Assembly (NCBI RefSeq): GCF_023516455.1
Contig: NZ_JAMGBA010000002.1
Span: 706,501 to 770,500 of the forward strand
DNA: 64,000 nt
Reading direction: 5' to 3'
Origin: Sphingomonas caseinilytica
GTDB taxonomy: Bacteria; Pseudomonadota; Alphaproteobacteria; Sphingomonadales; Sphingomonadaceae
Under the pieces are notes generated by a model. It saw only the letters and a list, made by a program, of their open reading frames with translations, did not search any database and was not told the DNA's origin. Numbering within the stretch: the first letter of the stretch is position 1; every line of letters starts with the position of its first letter. Shown in pieces: positions 8,804-15,258 of the stretch. A program made the translations under genes and the position numbers.

Positions 8804-9286
8804 TTAGTTATTCACGCTGGCGTTGGCGCCAGCATTTACCGAAGCTGCCGCCGCCGCCTTTAGCTGCGCGTCGGTCAACTTGGTCACCAGGCCCTTGGTA
8901 CCGCGGTACAGTTGCGCGACCGGAACGTGCATCGACCTGTCACCCTTTACGATCACTGCGGTGTCGCCGTGAACTGACTGGACGGTGCCGATCTTGCGAC
9001 CGCTGTCGCTACGGACAACGGCACCGGCAGTAAGGTCAGCGCTGGTCGCAAGCCTGAGGTCTTGGCCGAGCGCGCCATCAACCGTCCGGTTGACCGCGTG
9101 GTCGGCGTGATTGAGGGCACCGTCGACTGTCCCGGTAACGCTGCCGACCGTGGCGCCCGGATCTACGCTGACGCCTCCGCCGACTGCGCCGCCAACCTGG
9201 CCGCCAAGTCCGACGTTTACCTGCGCCAAGGCTGGGGTCGAGGCGACAGCTGCGACAAGCGCAAGCATCTTGATGGAATTACGCAT
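8804..9286 (-). CDS. Exported PRC-barrel-like protein, 160 residues
   Basis: Signal peptide (MRNSIKMLALVAAVASTPALA), a Gly/Val-rich low-complexity segment (residues 22-75), then a folded region reading GAVVRSDSGRKIGTVQSVHGDTAVIVKG that resembles PRC-barrel folds, and an Ala-rich tail. Sphingomonads have many such exported proteins; role unknown. GGAGG (9293-9297) precedes the ATG. The product is in the same direction as the small exported protein downstream and could be co-transcribed. Confidence 0.8.
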   Translation of the reverse strand: MRNSIKMLALVAAVASTPALAQVNVGLGGQVGGAVGGGVSVDPGATVGSVTGTVDGALNHADHAVNRTVDGALGQDLRLATSADLTAGAVVRSDSGRKIGTVQSVHGDTAVIVKGDRSMHVPVAQLYRGTKGLVTKLTDAQLKAAAAASVNAGANASVNN

Positions 9287-9369
9287 TAACTTCCTCCGAT
9301 GTTTTGGGGTCCCCGCCGTTCAACGCACGCACCGTTGGGATCGATGCATGAACCAGAAACTACGCCCGG

Positions 9370-9400
9370 TTCATCGGGCAGATTGGTTTGGCCCGATGAA
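9370..9400. repeat. Perfect 10-bp hairpin
   Basis: TTCATCGGGC (9370-9379) and GCCCGATGAA (9391-9400) are perfect complements around an 11 nt loop. No T tract. Intergenic, upstream of the minus-strand exported protein; role unknown. Confidence 0.6.
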
Positions 9401-9478
9401 AGAAGCGGGGATGTCCGGAGGTACCAAATTCCTGGCGAACGGATGACGATGTCCCCCGGACACGCCGACGAGCGTAGC

Positions 9479-9541
9479 GGGCCTTCCCCCGGAAGGCCCT
9501 AACTCCTCACGACCGGATGACGACGTCCCCCGGACGTCGTC
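9479..9541. repeat. Two tandem CCC-loop hairpins
   Basis: First hairpin: GGGCCTTCC-CCC-GGAAGGCCC (9479-9499). Second: GACGACGTCC-CCC-GGACGTCGTC (9519-9541), ending in the stop region of the SnoaL-like gene. A partial relative (GATGTCC-CCC-GGACA) lies at 9448-9462. No U tract is present, so these are either non-canonical terminators or dispersed repeat units. Confidence 0.6.
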
Positions 9542-9950
9542 ACTGCCGTTCGTTATCCCAGATCATGTGGATGATCCTCCAGCCCAATTCCGGATGACGG
9601 AAGAGCTGGATCGAATTGATGCCGCGCCGCTCGACATCCGCATCGTCCGGCGAGGTCCGCGCTTCATAGTGGCTCCAGACATGGGCCATGTTGCCGAACA
9701 GGTCGATGCGGCGGCTGGTCTCCACCTCGTAGAAGGGGTTGGCCATGAAGAAAGGCGTGACGTTGCGCTGATATTCCTCGGGGCCCATTGCCAGCATCGC
9801 CGGCCTGCCGTCCTCGACCCAGGTCCGCACCTGCCGAGCTTCGGGCAGGAAGCAATTGGCCTGGCGGCTCCAGTCGCGCGGGCCGGCGGGGCCGCTGATC
9901 ATGTCGTACATTTCGTCGACCACGGCGCCGATTTCCTGCTCGTCGTTCAT
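9540..9950 (-). CDS. SnoaL/NTF2-like protein, 136 residues
   Basis: Cone-shaped alpha+beta fold suggested by the pattern: N-terminal helix (EQEIGAVVDEMYDMISG), then strands with VWSHYEAR and a terminal GWRIIHMIWDNE typical of nuclear-transport-factor-2-like proteins of the SnoaL_3/DUF4440 kind. No signal peptide. Start chosen at the second ATG (9950), which is better spaced from GGGAGG than the first (9953). Such proteins serve as small-molecule isomerases, hydrolases or binding modules; ligand unknown. Confidence 0.8.
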   Translation of the reverse strand: MNDEQEIGAVVDEMYDMISGPAGPRDWSRQANCFLPEARQVRTWVEDGRPAMLAMGPEEYQRNVTPFFMANPFYEVETSRRIDLFGNMAHVWSHYEARTSPDDADVERRGINSIQLFRHPELGWRIIHMIWDNERQ

Positions 9951-10052
9951 CATCCCTCCCGAGTGGCTTTGCCGATCAATCTGATATCGAACCTTGGACG
10001 TGCGGACGATCCGGGCAAGTGAGCTTCGATCAACGGCGGGAGCGCAACGAAA

Positions 10053-10088
10053 AAGCCCTGCGCTGGCAACGGGGCCATCGCAGGGCTT
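10053..10088 (-). terminator. Intrinsic terminator after the twin microprotein genes
   Basis: AAGCCCTGCG (10053-10062) pairs perfectly with CGCAGGGCTT (10079-10088). Reading leftward the stem is followed by a T run (positions 10049-10054 are A on the plus strand), 28 nt after the stop of the nearer microprotein gene. The plus-strand side also ends in TTTT, so it may work in both directions. Confidence 0.8.
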
Positions 10089-10115
10089 CGTTTTGCCAAT
10101 GTTATCGGGCGAAGA

Positions 10116-10184
10116 TTATTCCCAGTTCCACTCGTCTGCCTTGGCGTCGCCACCAGTCAGAAGTGCTAAAAGATACGAAATCAT
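10116..10184 (-). CDS. 22-residue microprotein, copy 1
   Basis: ATG at 10184, stop TAA at 10116-10118. The product is a hydrophobic start (MISYLLALL), then TGGDAKADEW and an acidic end N-W-E. TAGGAGAG lies 6 nt upstream. A second copy 66 nt upstream encodes the same peptide with two conservative changes, while silent third positions differ, which argues for translation and selection on the peptide. It is too short for standard gene callers. A terminator follows. The hydrophobic head could sit in the membrane with a Trp-rich acidic tail at the surface; or the peptide could be a precursor. No family recognised. Confidence 0.7.
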   Translation of the reverse strand: MISYLLALLTGGDAKADEWNWE

Positions 10185-10250
10185 AACACTCTCCTAGATT
10201 AATTTGCGCTAGCGGAGCGCTTTGTTTAACTAATTATGACTAGGCAGTAA

Positions 10251-10319
10251 CTATTCCCACTGCCACTCGTCTGCCTTGGCGTCACCACCGGTCAGAATTG
10301 CCAAAAGATATGAGATCAT
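10251..10319 (-). CDS. 22-residue microprotein, copy 2
   Basis: ATG at 10319, stop TAG at 10251-10253; AAGGAAAGAG upstream is a good ribosome site. Product: MISYLLAIL, TGGDAKADEW, then Q-W-E. Compared with copy 1 it has Ile for Leu at residue 8 and Gln for Asn at residue 20. Five of the remaining codons differ only at the third base (codons 2, 3, 6, 10, 12) and the stop codon also differs. The two genes lie in tandem and are probably one transcript ending at the terminator at 10053. Function unknown. Confidence 0.7.
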   Translation of the reverse strand: MISYLLAILTGGDAKADEWQWE

Positions 10320-10618
10320 TACTCTTTCCTTTGTTATGCAGGCGAAAGTACCCACCTTTAAAAGTGTAGCAGGAATCCATCCAGCAGGCGGCGTCACTGG
10401 GCCGCTTCAAATTGCTGTTCAGCCGCATAATTTGACGTTGGCCGCCTCACCCGAACGATAGGCAACTCGCATACCGCCGGCCGGAAGCGGTCTTCGATCA
10501 AATGCGGGCCGGATAGGCCGGAAAACTAGGCAAATCGGGCAACAAGGGAGACGCTCAAGCGTTTCAACGGAGACAGGGAATAACCCTCCAGGGGGCAGAG
10601 CTTTTAGGAGCCTCCATC
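10320..10618. other. Divergent intergenic region
   Basis: Separates the leftward microprotein genes from the rightward exported protein at 10619. I see no credible ORF or strong stem-loop. TTGACG at about 10432 could be a -35 element for the rightward gene, but no good -10 follows at the right distance. The promoter of the microprotein genes must lie here. Confidence 0.4.
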
Positions 10619-10951
10619 ATGAGAATCGGGTTGATGTTACTCGCGGCGGGCGCATTCGCGCTGACGCCGGCACTCGCCGCGCCAGGCGGCAGCGGCGGCC
10701 AGGGATCGACTCAAGGCGCCGGGTGGATCCATATGAACGGACCCGACAGTACGGGACAGCCTGGCATCGAATGCGGCGAAGACGGAGCCGATCACTTCCC
10801 CGGCCATGCTTCCGATGCCCGTGGATCGGCCTTCAACGAGGACGGCATCGCCCACGGCGTCTATGCCGGCGAGCAACCCAATAATTCGCGCAACGAGGCG
10901 TCGGTGTCACAGTACGATAGTGCCTGCGCAGGCGGACCGCCGAGCGAATAA
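10619..10951 (+). CDS. Exported small protein, 110 residues
   Basis: Signal peptide MRIGLMLLAAGAFALTPALA, then a Gly/Ser/Asn-rich, acidic mature part with two cysteines (GIECGEDG and SACAGG) that could form a disulfide. AGGAG (10606-10610) precedes the ATG. No family recognised; periplasmic or secreted. It is flanked on the right by a palindromic repeat. Confidence 0.7.
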   Translation: MRIGLMLLAAGAFALTPALAAPGGSGGQGSTQGAGWIHMNGPDSTGQPGIECGEDGADHFPGHASDARGSAFNEDGIAHGVYAGEQPNNSRNEASVSQYDSACAGGPPSE

Positions 10952-10986
10952 GCCAGCAGACCGAAAAGGAGGCCAATTCGCTAAAT

Positions 10987-11053
10987 CGTCATCGCGAGCC
11001 GCTGCAGCGGCGCGGCGATCCAGCCTGGATTGCTTCGCTTCGTTCGCAATGAC
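10987..11053. repeat. Dispersed palindromic repeat (GTCATTGCGAGC/AAGCAATCCA family)
   Basis: Inverted repeat of REP/BIME type: GTCATCGCGAGC on the left and the mirror-image CTGGATTGCTTCGC ... CGCAATGAC on the right. A close relative lies at 25929-26003. It directly precedes the DUF2200 gene. Confidence 0.75.
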
Positions 11054-11065
11054 AATTTGGCGCTC

Positions 11066-11419
11066 ATGACCCACAGAGTCTTTCGAATGAGCTTCGCCAG
11101 CGTCTATCCGCACTATGTCGCCAAGGCGGAGAAGAAGGGCCGTACCAAGGCGGAGGTGGATGAGATCATCCGCTGGCTGACCGGCTATTCGGATGCCCAG
11201 CTCGCCGCGATCCTGGAGGACGGGACCAATTTCGAGGATTTCTACACCAAGGCCCCCGCGATGAACCCCAATCGCACCGCGATCACGGGCGTCATCTGCG
11301 GCATCCGCGTGGAGGAAATCGAGGACCCGCTGATGCGCGAGCTCCGCTACCTCGACAAGCTGATCGACGAGCTGGCGAAGGGCAGGAAGATGGACAAGAT
11401 CCTGCGGGCCGCCGAGTAA
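11066..11419 (+). CDS. DUF2200 family protein, 117 residues
   Basis: Matches the DUF2200 signature closely: [56 protein letters not shown] and a C-terminal [22 protein letters not shown]. Start set at ATG 11066 because family members begin just before [13 protein letters not shown]. Small cytosolic protein of unknown function, mostly helical. The upstream region is a palindromic repeat and no clear ribosome site is visible, so expression may be weak or leaderless. Confidence 0.9.
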   Translation: MTHRVFRMSFASVYPHYVAKAEKKGRTKAEVDEIIRWLTGYSDAQLAAILEDGTNFEDFYTKAPAMNPNRTAITGVICGIRVEEIEDPLMRELRYLDKLIDELAKGRKMDKILRAAE

Positions 11420-11426
11420 AGGGGCA

Positions 11427-11449
11427 GTCACGGGATTCACTACCGTGAC
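11427..11449. repeat. GTCACGG/CCGTGAC hairpin, copy 1
   Basis: GTCACGG, a loop containing ATTCACT, and CCGTGAC, followed by GGCC. A near-identical element occurs at 11855-11877, so the small membrane gene at 11493 is bracketed by two copies. May act as a terminator for DUF2200 or be a mobile repeat. Confidence 0.6.
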
Positions 11450-11492
11450 GGCCTTCACCGGATGATAACCGGTTAGCGCTAGGCTCCGCGCC

Positions 11493-11744
11493 ATGGCCAG
11501 TCCGCTACCAACGCGTAAGAAATCCGTCGACCTTGGATCGGGCGAAGTGCGCGTGTCGCGGATCAGGCGCGATCCGCCCCCGCCCGAAAAGCCGAAGGAG
11601 CTTCGCCATCCCGACGTGGTCAACCGCTCGGCCGTGGCGATCGGCGTGCTGGTCTTCGCGCTCGCCATCGTCGTCATCCTGATCGCGTTCAGCATCTTCT
11701 CCGGCTACAACATGACCCCAAGGCAAGTGACGCTGCACGTCTGA
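11493..11744 (+). CDS. Small single-pass membrane protein, 83 residues
   Basis: Basic, proline-rich N-terminal half (for example RIRRDPPPPEKPKELRHP) on the likely cytoplasmic side, then one transmembrane helix (AIGVLVFALAIVVILIAFSI) and a short outer tail. No family name known to me. It lies between two copies of the same hairpin repeat. Confidence 0.7.
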   Translation: MASPLPTRKKSVDLGSGEVRVSRIRRDPPPPEKPKELRHPDVVNRSAVAIGVLVFALAIVVILIAFSIFSGYNMTPRQVTLHV

Positions 11745-11752
11745 GCCGCCGA

Positions 11753-11841
11753 GCGCAGGCAAGCGATTGCAAAGCAATCGGAAGCCTGCGCGAAGAGACG
11801 GCGAAGACCGGCCGACGCCCGACCCCGGATTTGATCCGGGG
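11753..11841. repeat. Two hairpins downstream of the small membrane gene
   Basis: A composite stem GCGCAGGC/GCCTGCGC (11753-11760 with 11784-11791) containing an inner GATTGC/GCAATC stem, then CCCCGGAT-TTG-ATCCGGGG (11823-11841). Together with the element at 11855 they form three consecutive stem-loops between convergent genes, which likely serve to end transcription from both sides. Confidence 0.6.
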
Positions 11842-11854
11842 AAGTGGCGATCGA

Positions 11855-11877
11855 CGTCACGGATTCACTCCGTGACG
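11855..11877. repeat. CGTCACGGA/TCCGTGACG hairpin, copy 2
   Basis: Perfect 9-bp stem with loop TTCAC, followed by GGCC. Same element as 11427-11449 except that copy 1 carries one extra base on each side of the loop. Confidence 0.6.
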
Positions 11878-11905
11878 GCCCCACCTAAGAAAATCCTCCC
11901 TCCGG

Positions 11906-12304
11906 CTACGCCGCCGCAACGCCCTCCGCCGCGACCGCTTCGATTTCGACCATATAGCCGAAGTGGAGGTCGGGGACGGGGACGACGGTACGGGCCGGGC
12001 GCCAGTCGCCGAAGAACTCTGCGAAGACGCGGTTGAAGGCGTCCCAATGGTCGATGCCGACGAGATACGCGCGGACGTGGAGGACACGGTCGCGGCTGGT
12101 GCCAGCGGCGGCCAGGACGCGATCGAGATTGTCGAGGGTAAGGCGGACCTGCTCCTCGAAGCCGCGGTCGGCGGCGTGGGTGCCGTCCGGCAGGCGCGGC
12201 AGCTGGCCCGAAGCGAATATCAGCCCGCCGTAGCCCGTTGCCGGGACGTAATGGGCGTGGGCTGGCGGGTTGCCGAAGGTCTGGATGTCGGTGGGGGATG
12301 TCAT
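11906..12304 (-). CDS. RidA family protein, 132 residues
   Basis: YjgF/YER057c/UK114-type protein: GGLIFASGQLPRLPDG, EEQVRLTLDNLDRVLAAAG and a C-terminal RTVVPVPDLHFGYMVEIEAVA. RidA proper hydrolyses reactive enamine/imine intermediates and has a conserved Arg near position 105; here the Arg in PARTVVPVPDL fits that place. Start at ATG 12304, with GGAG 9 nt upstream; a longer in-frame start (12436) would run through a hairpin. Subgroup, and hence substrate, is uncertain. Confidence 0.88.
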   Translation of the reverse strand: MTSPTDIQTFGNPPAHAHYVPATGYGGLIFASGQLPRLPDGTHAADRGFEEQVRLTLDNLDRVLAAAGTSRDRVLHVRAYLVGIDHWDAFNRVFAEFFGDWRPARTVVPVPDLHFGYMVEIEAVAAEGVAAA

Positions 12305-12367
12305 TTCAGGGGCTCCGGAATAGCCGAAGGAGATTTGTTCGCGATGAATAGAGGCGAAGGCGGACCC

Positions 12368-12412
12368 ATGATGCAAGCGCGATGTTCCCCAAACATCGCT
12401 GGCTTGCATCAT
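12368..12412. repeat. Long imperfect hairpin
   Basis: ATGATGCAAGC pairs with GCTTGCATCAT (12368-12378 with 12402-12412), then after a 2-nt bulge GCGATGTT pairs with AACATCGC around a five-base loop. Lies in the 213 nt between RidA and the Cys-rich gene, both transcribed leftward. It may be a terminator without U tract, an RNA processing site or a regulator of RidA. Confidence 0.65.
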
Positions 12413-12517
12413 CAAGCCCGGGGTGAGGGTGAGCATCGGCCGACCGGCGCTGAGATCGGTTTCGAATTTTCAAAGAGCCGCCGGCCTGACGCCTATTTTT
12501 GGCCCCCTACGACCCCA

Positions 12518-12730
12518 TCATCGCGTGTGGCATGGTCTACAACAAATGCCGCAACCGTCCGAATTTGGATAAATTGTATAGGCGACGGCCATTGCTTCCT
12601 GGCAGGACTGGAAACTCCCCAATGGCTGCCGATTCCGATCCCCCGGCATATAGCGGCAGCCGTCTTTATGGACCTCATGCTCGCCGGACGGCTGAGCCTT
12701 GTCGTTTACATAATAGTGATCGAAAGCCAC
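12518..12730 (-). CDS. Small Cys/His-rich protein, 70 residues
   Basis: GTG start at 12730 with GGGAGG 6 nt upstream. Product begins VAFDHYYVNDKAQPSGEHEV and contains HKDGC, PGDRNRQPLGSFQSCQEAM and a terminal DGCGICCRPCHTR, so five cysteines and several histidines. I recall short proteins with the same order (YYVND, HEVH, C, LGxFxSC, GCxxCxxxCHT) from diverse bacteria including Bacteroidota; no name or function is known to me. Likely metal-binding. The track-style ATG at 12766 would add residues outside the conserved part. Confidence 0.7.
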   Translation of the reverse strand: MAFDHYYVNDKAQPSGEHEVHKDGCRYMPGDRNRQPLGSFQSCQEAMAVAYTIYPNSDGCGICCRPCHTR

Positions 12731-12914
12731 CGGACCCTCCCCGCGTTGGGGCGAGAGGCTCCGCACATCGGCGAGCCACCCGCCGCAGGACGATTCGGCA
12801 CGCTCATTTTGTTTAACCTGCGTTAGACGTCAAGCCGAGAACGGTTACGGGGAGCTCGCCTTCAACTTACAGATTATCTAGCGTCACAGTTCGCACGTCG
12901 CCTAAGCTTAGCCG

Positions 12915-13544
12915 ATGTCAGGACGGGGAAGCTTCCGAAATTTTAAGCGAACTCGACGCAGCGATCCGTTGCGCTTCTGGCCGGACGCGCGACGGAAGAA
13001 GGCGGGCTGGTCGCGTTTCGTGCCGCTGTGGGGTGGGGCGATTGGGGCCGGGGTGCTGGTAGGGGTCGGCTGGGCCTATTGGCCGGGCGGCGGAGACGGC
13101 GGATCCCAGCCACGGAACACCAGCATCGCAGCCTATGTCGATCGGCTGGAACGGTCGGGCGATAGCTTTGCGGCGCCGTCCGGAGGTTCGGACGGCGTTC
13201 GCGCCCACTTCACCTTCTGCCACACCGGCGGCGGCTATAACTGCGTGGTGGACGGCGACACGCTCTACCTGAAGGGCGTGAAGATCCGCATCGCGGACAT
13301 CGACGCGCCGGAAACGCATGATTTCAAATGCGCCGCGGAAAAGTCCCTGGGCGACCGCGCCACGCAGCGGCTGATCGGCCTGGTCAATTCAGGCGCGGTG
13401 ACCCTGGCCCCGATCGACCGGGACGAGGACAGTTACGGCCGAAAGCTCAGGATCGTTAAGGTCGACGGGGAGTCGGTCGGCGAAACGCTCGTCGATGACG
13501 GGTTGGCGCGCTGGTACGCCGGCGGTCGGCGGCCCTGGTGCTGA
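12915..13544 (+). CDS. Membrane-anchored thermonuclease (SNase) family protein, 209 residues
   Basis: Basic N-terminus, one transmembrane helix (GGAIGAGVLVGVGWAYWP, about residues 39-56), linker, then an SNase OB-fold: CVVDGDTLYLKGVKIRIADIDAPET carries the Ca-binding Asp and the Arg of the active site, and DEDSYGRKLRIV carries the second catalytic Arg. The enzyme is probably anchored in the inner membrane with the nuclease domain outside. Its last 231 nt are duplicated downstream at 14093. Nuclease activity is inferred from family. Confidence 0.88.
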   Translation: MSGRGSFRNFKRTRRSDPLRFWPDARRKKAGWSRFVPLWGGAIGAGVLVGVGWAYWPGGGDGGSQPRNTSIAAYVDRLERSGDSFAAPSGGSDGVRAHFTFCHTGGGYNCVVDGDTLYLKGVKIRIADIDAPETHDFKCAAEKSLGDRATQRLIGLVNSGAVTLAPIDRDEDSYGRKLRIVKVDGESVGETLVDDGLARWYAGGRRPWC

Positions 13545-13554
13545 ATTGGATATC

Positions 13555-13779
13555 CTACCAGAGCGGGCTGCGCGGCCGGTGCGCCTGTCGAACCACCGTG
13601 CCCTCGATCAGATAGGGTTTCAGCTTTCGAAACATTTGCGCGGCGCCTTCGACGCTCATGGTCACCAGGCGCGTTCCGCCGGCGGGCAATCGTTCGATCG
13701 CGGAAATCCCCACTTTTTCGGCGAGACAGCGGCTTTTCACCTGGGCTTCGTCCAATGTGACGAACAATTCTCGGCTCAT
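13555..13779 (-). CDS. Small hypothetical protein, 74 residues
   Basis: Product begins MSRELFVTLDEAQVKSRCL and has a mid segment GTRLVTMSVEGAAQMFRKLK and a basic, proline-rich tail. No family recognised. Its ATG overlaps the stop of the upstream 49-codon gene (ATGA), so the two are translated together. It converges on the SNase gene. Confidence 0.6.
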   Translation of the reverse strand: MSRELFVTLDEAQVKSRCLAEKVGISAIERLPAGGTRLVTMSVEGAAQMFRKLKPYLIEGTVVRQAHRPRSPLW

Positions 13780-13925
13780 TTAGCCGCCTCCCGCTTGGCG
13801 GCGGCAATGGCGTCGCGAAGGTTATTGTAGCGATATTCGCCCCACAGGAAGATATCGGCCTGGATGCGCTTGATCCCGAGGCGGGCGAGCTCCGTCTCGT
13901 CGATCTGGTTGTCGTTGCTGGTCAT
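13776..13925 (-). CDS. Small hypothetical protein, 49 residues
   Basis: ATG at 13925, stop at 13776-13778 overlapping the next start. Product starts MTSNDNQIDETELARLGIKR, continues IQADIFLWGEYRYNNL and ends in an Ala/Lys-rich helix. Likely a soluble helical protein; the FLWGEYRYNNLRDA segment suggests real coding selection. The pair lies between the intact SNase gene and its truncated copy. Confidence 0.6.
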   Translation of the reverse strand: MTSNDNQIDETELARLGIKRIQADIFLWGEYRYNNLRDAIAAAKREAAK

Positions 13926-14092
13926 GGTTGGTCACAGGCTCCCTTGAATGTAAGCGGGAGTGCGCCATCGATGCTAACCGAAGTGGGGGTCTCTCAGTCG
14001 CACAGGCTTACGCGAAAGGTATCCGTGCGATGAACTTGCTTAGCACATGGGCGAGTGAAGGCCTAATGGGGGAAGGGTGGCCAAGGCGTTGG

Positions 14093-14323
14093 ACGCATGA
14101 TCCGAAATGCGCCGAGGAAAAGTCCCTGGGCGACCGCGCCACGCAGCGGCTGATCGGCCTCGTCAATTCAGGCGAGGTGACCCTGGCCCCGATCGACCGC
14201 GATGAGGACAGCTACGGCCGCAAGCTCAGGATCGTGAAGGTCGACGGGGAGTCGGTCGGCGAGACGCTGGTCGAGGATGGGTTGGCGCGTTGGTACGAGG
14301 GCGGGCGAAAGCCGTGGTGCTGA
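14093..14323 (+). pseudogene. Truncated duplicate of the SNase gene 3' end
   Basis: From ACGCATGAT to the stop codon this segment copies 13314-13544 with about twenty base differences by eye, keeping the frame and ending at the same residue (GRKPWC versus GRRPWC). It retains the second half of the nuclease domain (AEEKSLGDRATQRLIGLV, DEDSYGRKLRIV) but lacks the DGDT and IRIADIDAPE part, so it cannot be an active nuclease alone. An upstream in-frame ATG exists at 13928, but that leader has no similarity to SNase. Direct repeats offset by 779 bp. Confidence 0.75.
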
Positions 14324-14388
14324 TCGCGAATACTGATTAGTGAAACTGACAAATCACTTTTCCATCGTCCGATGAAAGATTTCTGGAA

Positions 14389-15258
14389 ATGGGATTCGAG
14401 GACTTCACAAGTGCTGAGCTTGAACTCATTAGTTCTGGCGTCCGCCTACGCCGTCCGAGCAATCACACCTCAATTTTCAAGTATGTTGGTCTGAATACAA
14501 AGACGTCTTGGGACAGCCTTGAGGCCACACTCAATCAGTTGACGCTGACAGGCTCCACGGCGACGAGCCTGAATGATCCGTTCGAGCTCTCGCCGTACAT
14601 ATTCGATGATCTCAGACCTCGCATCGTTGCAGCTGCATTGCGAGACACAGGATCTTTAGAAAGCTTAAGGAACGGAAAATTTGAGCCGGACAAGAAGTAT
14701 GGGAATCTCGATCCATACAGGACTCAAGCAAAGGATTACCTTGCCAAAGTTGAGCGCAATTCGAGAATTATCTCATTTTGCGAACGGTCGGACTCGCCGT
14801 TGCTATGGTCACATTATGCACACAGCTACGCGGGAGCATGTTTGCACTTTCTCGGGCGAGCATTTCGAAGTTCACGAGCTCAAATGGGGTATGTCTCATA
14901 TTCTAAATATCGACCAACTTACCCACTGAGCCTTGCGCTAACTCTTGCTGCGAACTCGAGCGGCAAACCTCCAATCTCCAGCATGGAGTTGAGGCGCGCT
15001 GAAAGTGAGAAGCTCTACTTTTTTACGAAGGCGGCCGATTGGGAATACGAAACTGAGGTTAGGATCGTTTACAACACTGTCAGAATGAAGAGCGTGACAT
15101 TCGATGAAGACGGCCTTGCAGCAATCATTCTCGGGCCCCGAATGTCTGATGAAAACCGTGAAAGGATACGGAAGATAATCGGCGCTTCAAAAGTGCCAAA
15201 TCTGCCTGTGCGAGATGCGAAGCTCTCGACTAACTCATTTTCGGTCGAAATAGATTGA
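14389..15258 (+). CDS. DUF2971 family protein, 289 residues, low GC
   Basis: Matches DUF2971: an early YKY-like block (IFKYVGLN), LNDPFELSPYIFD, SFCERSDSPLLWSHYAHSYAGACLHF, GYVSYSKYRP and a terminal W-YE-E-R block (DWEYETEVRIVYN). Function of the family is not established; members often lie in variable, defence-associated parts of genomes. GC is clearly lower than the surroundings, with many AT-ending codons, which suggests acquisition. Directly abuts the convergent DUF4145 gene with no intergenic base. Confidence 0.85.
   Translation: MGFEDFTSAELELISSGVRLRRPSNHTSIFKYVGLNTKTSWDSLEATLNQLTLTGSTATSLNDPFELSPYIFDDLRPRIVAAALRDTGSLESLRNGKFEPDKKYGNLDPYRTQAKDYLAKVERNSRIISFCERSDSPLLWSHYAHSYAGACLHFLGRAFRSSRAQMGYVSYSKYRPTYPLSLALTLAANSSGKPPISSMELRRAESEKLYFFTKAADWEYETEVRIVYNTVRMKSVTFDEDGLAAIILGPRMSDENRERIRKIIGASKVPNLPVRDAKLSTNSFSVEID

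Noticed and set aside
9370-9541. CRISPR-like tandem hairpins
   Set aside because: Only two or three short stems of differing sequence without regular spacers; no array.
12299-12436. N-terminal extension of RidA to 12436
   Set aside because: It would translate through the long hairpin and has no family similarity; the start at 12304 has a ribosome site.
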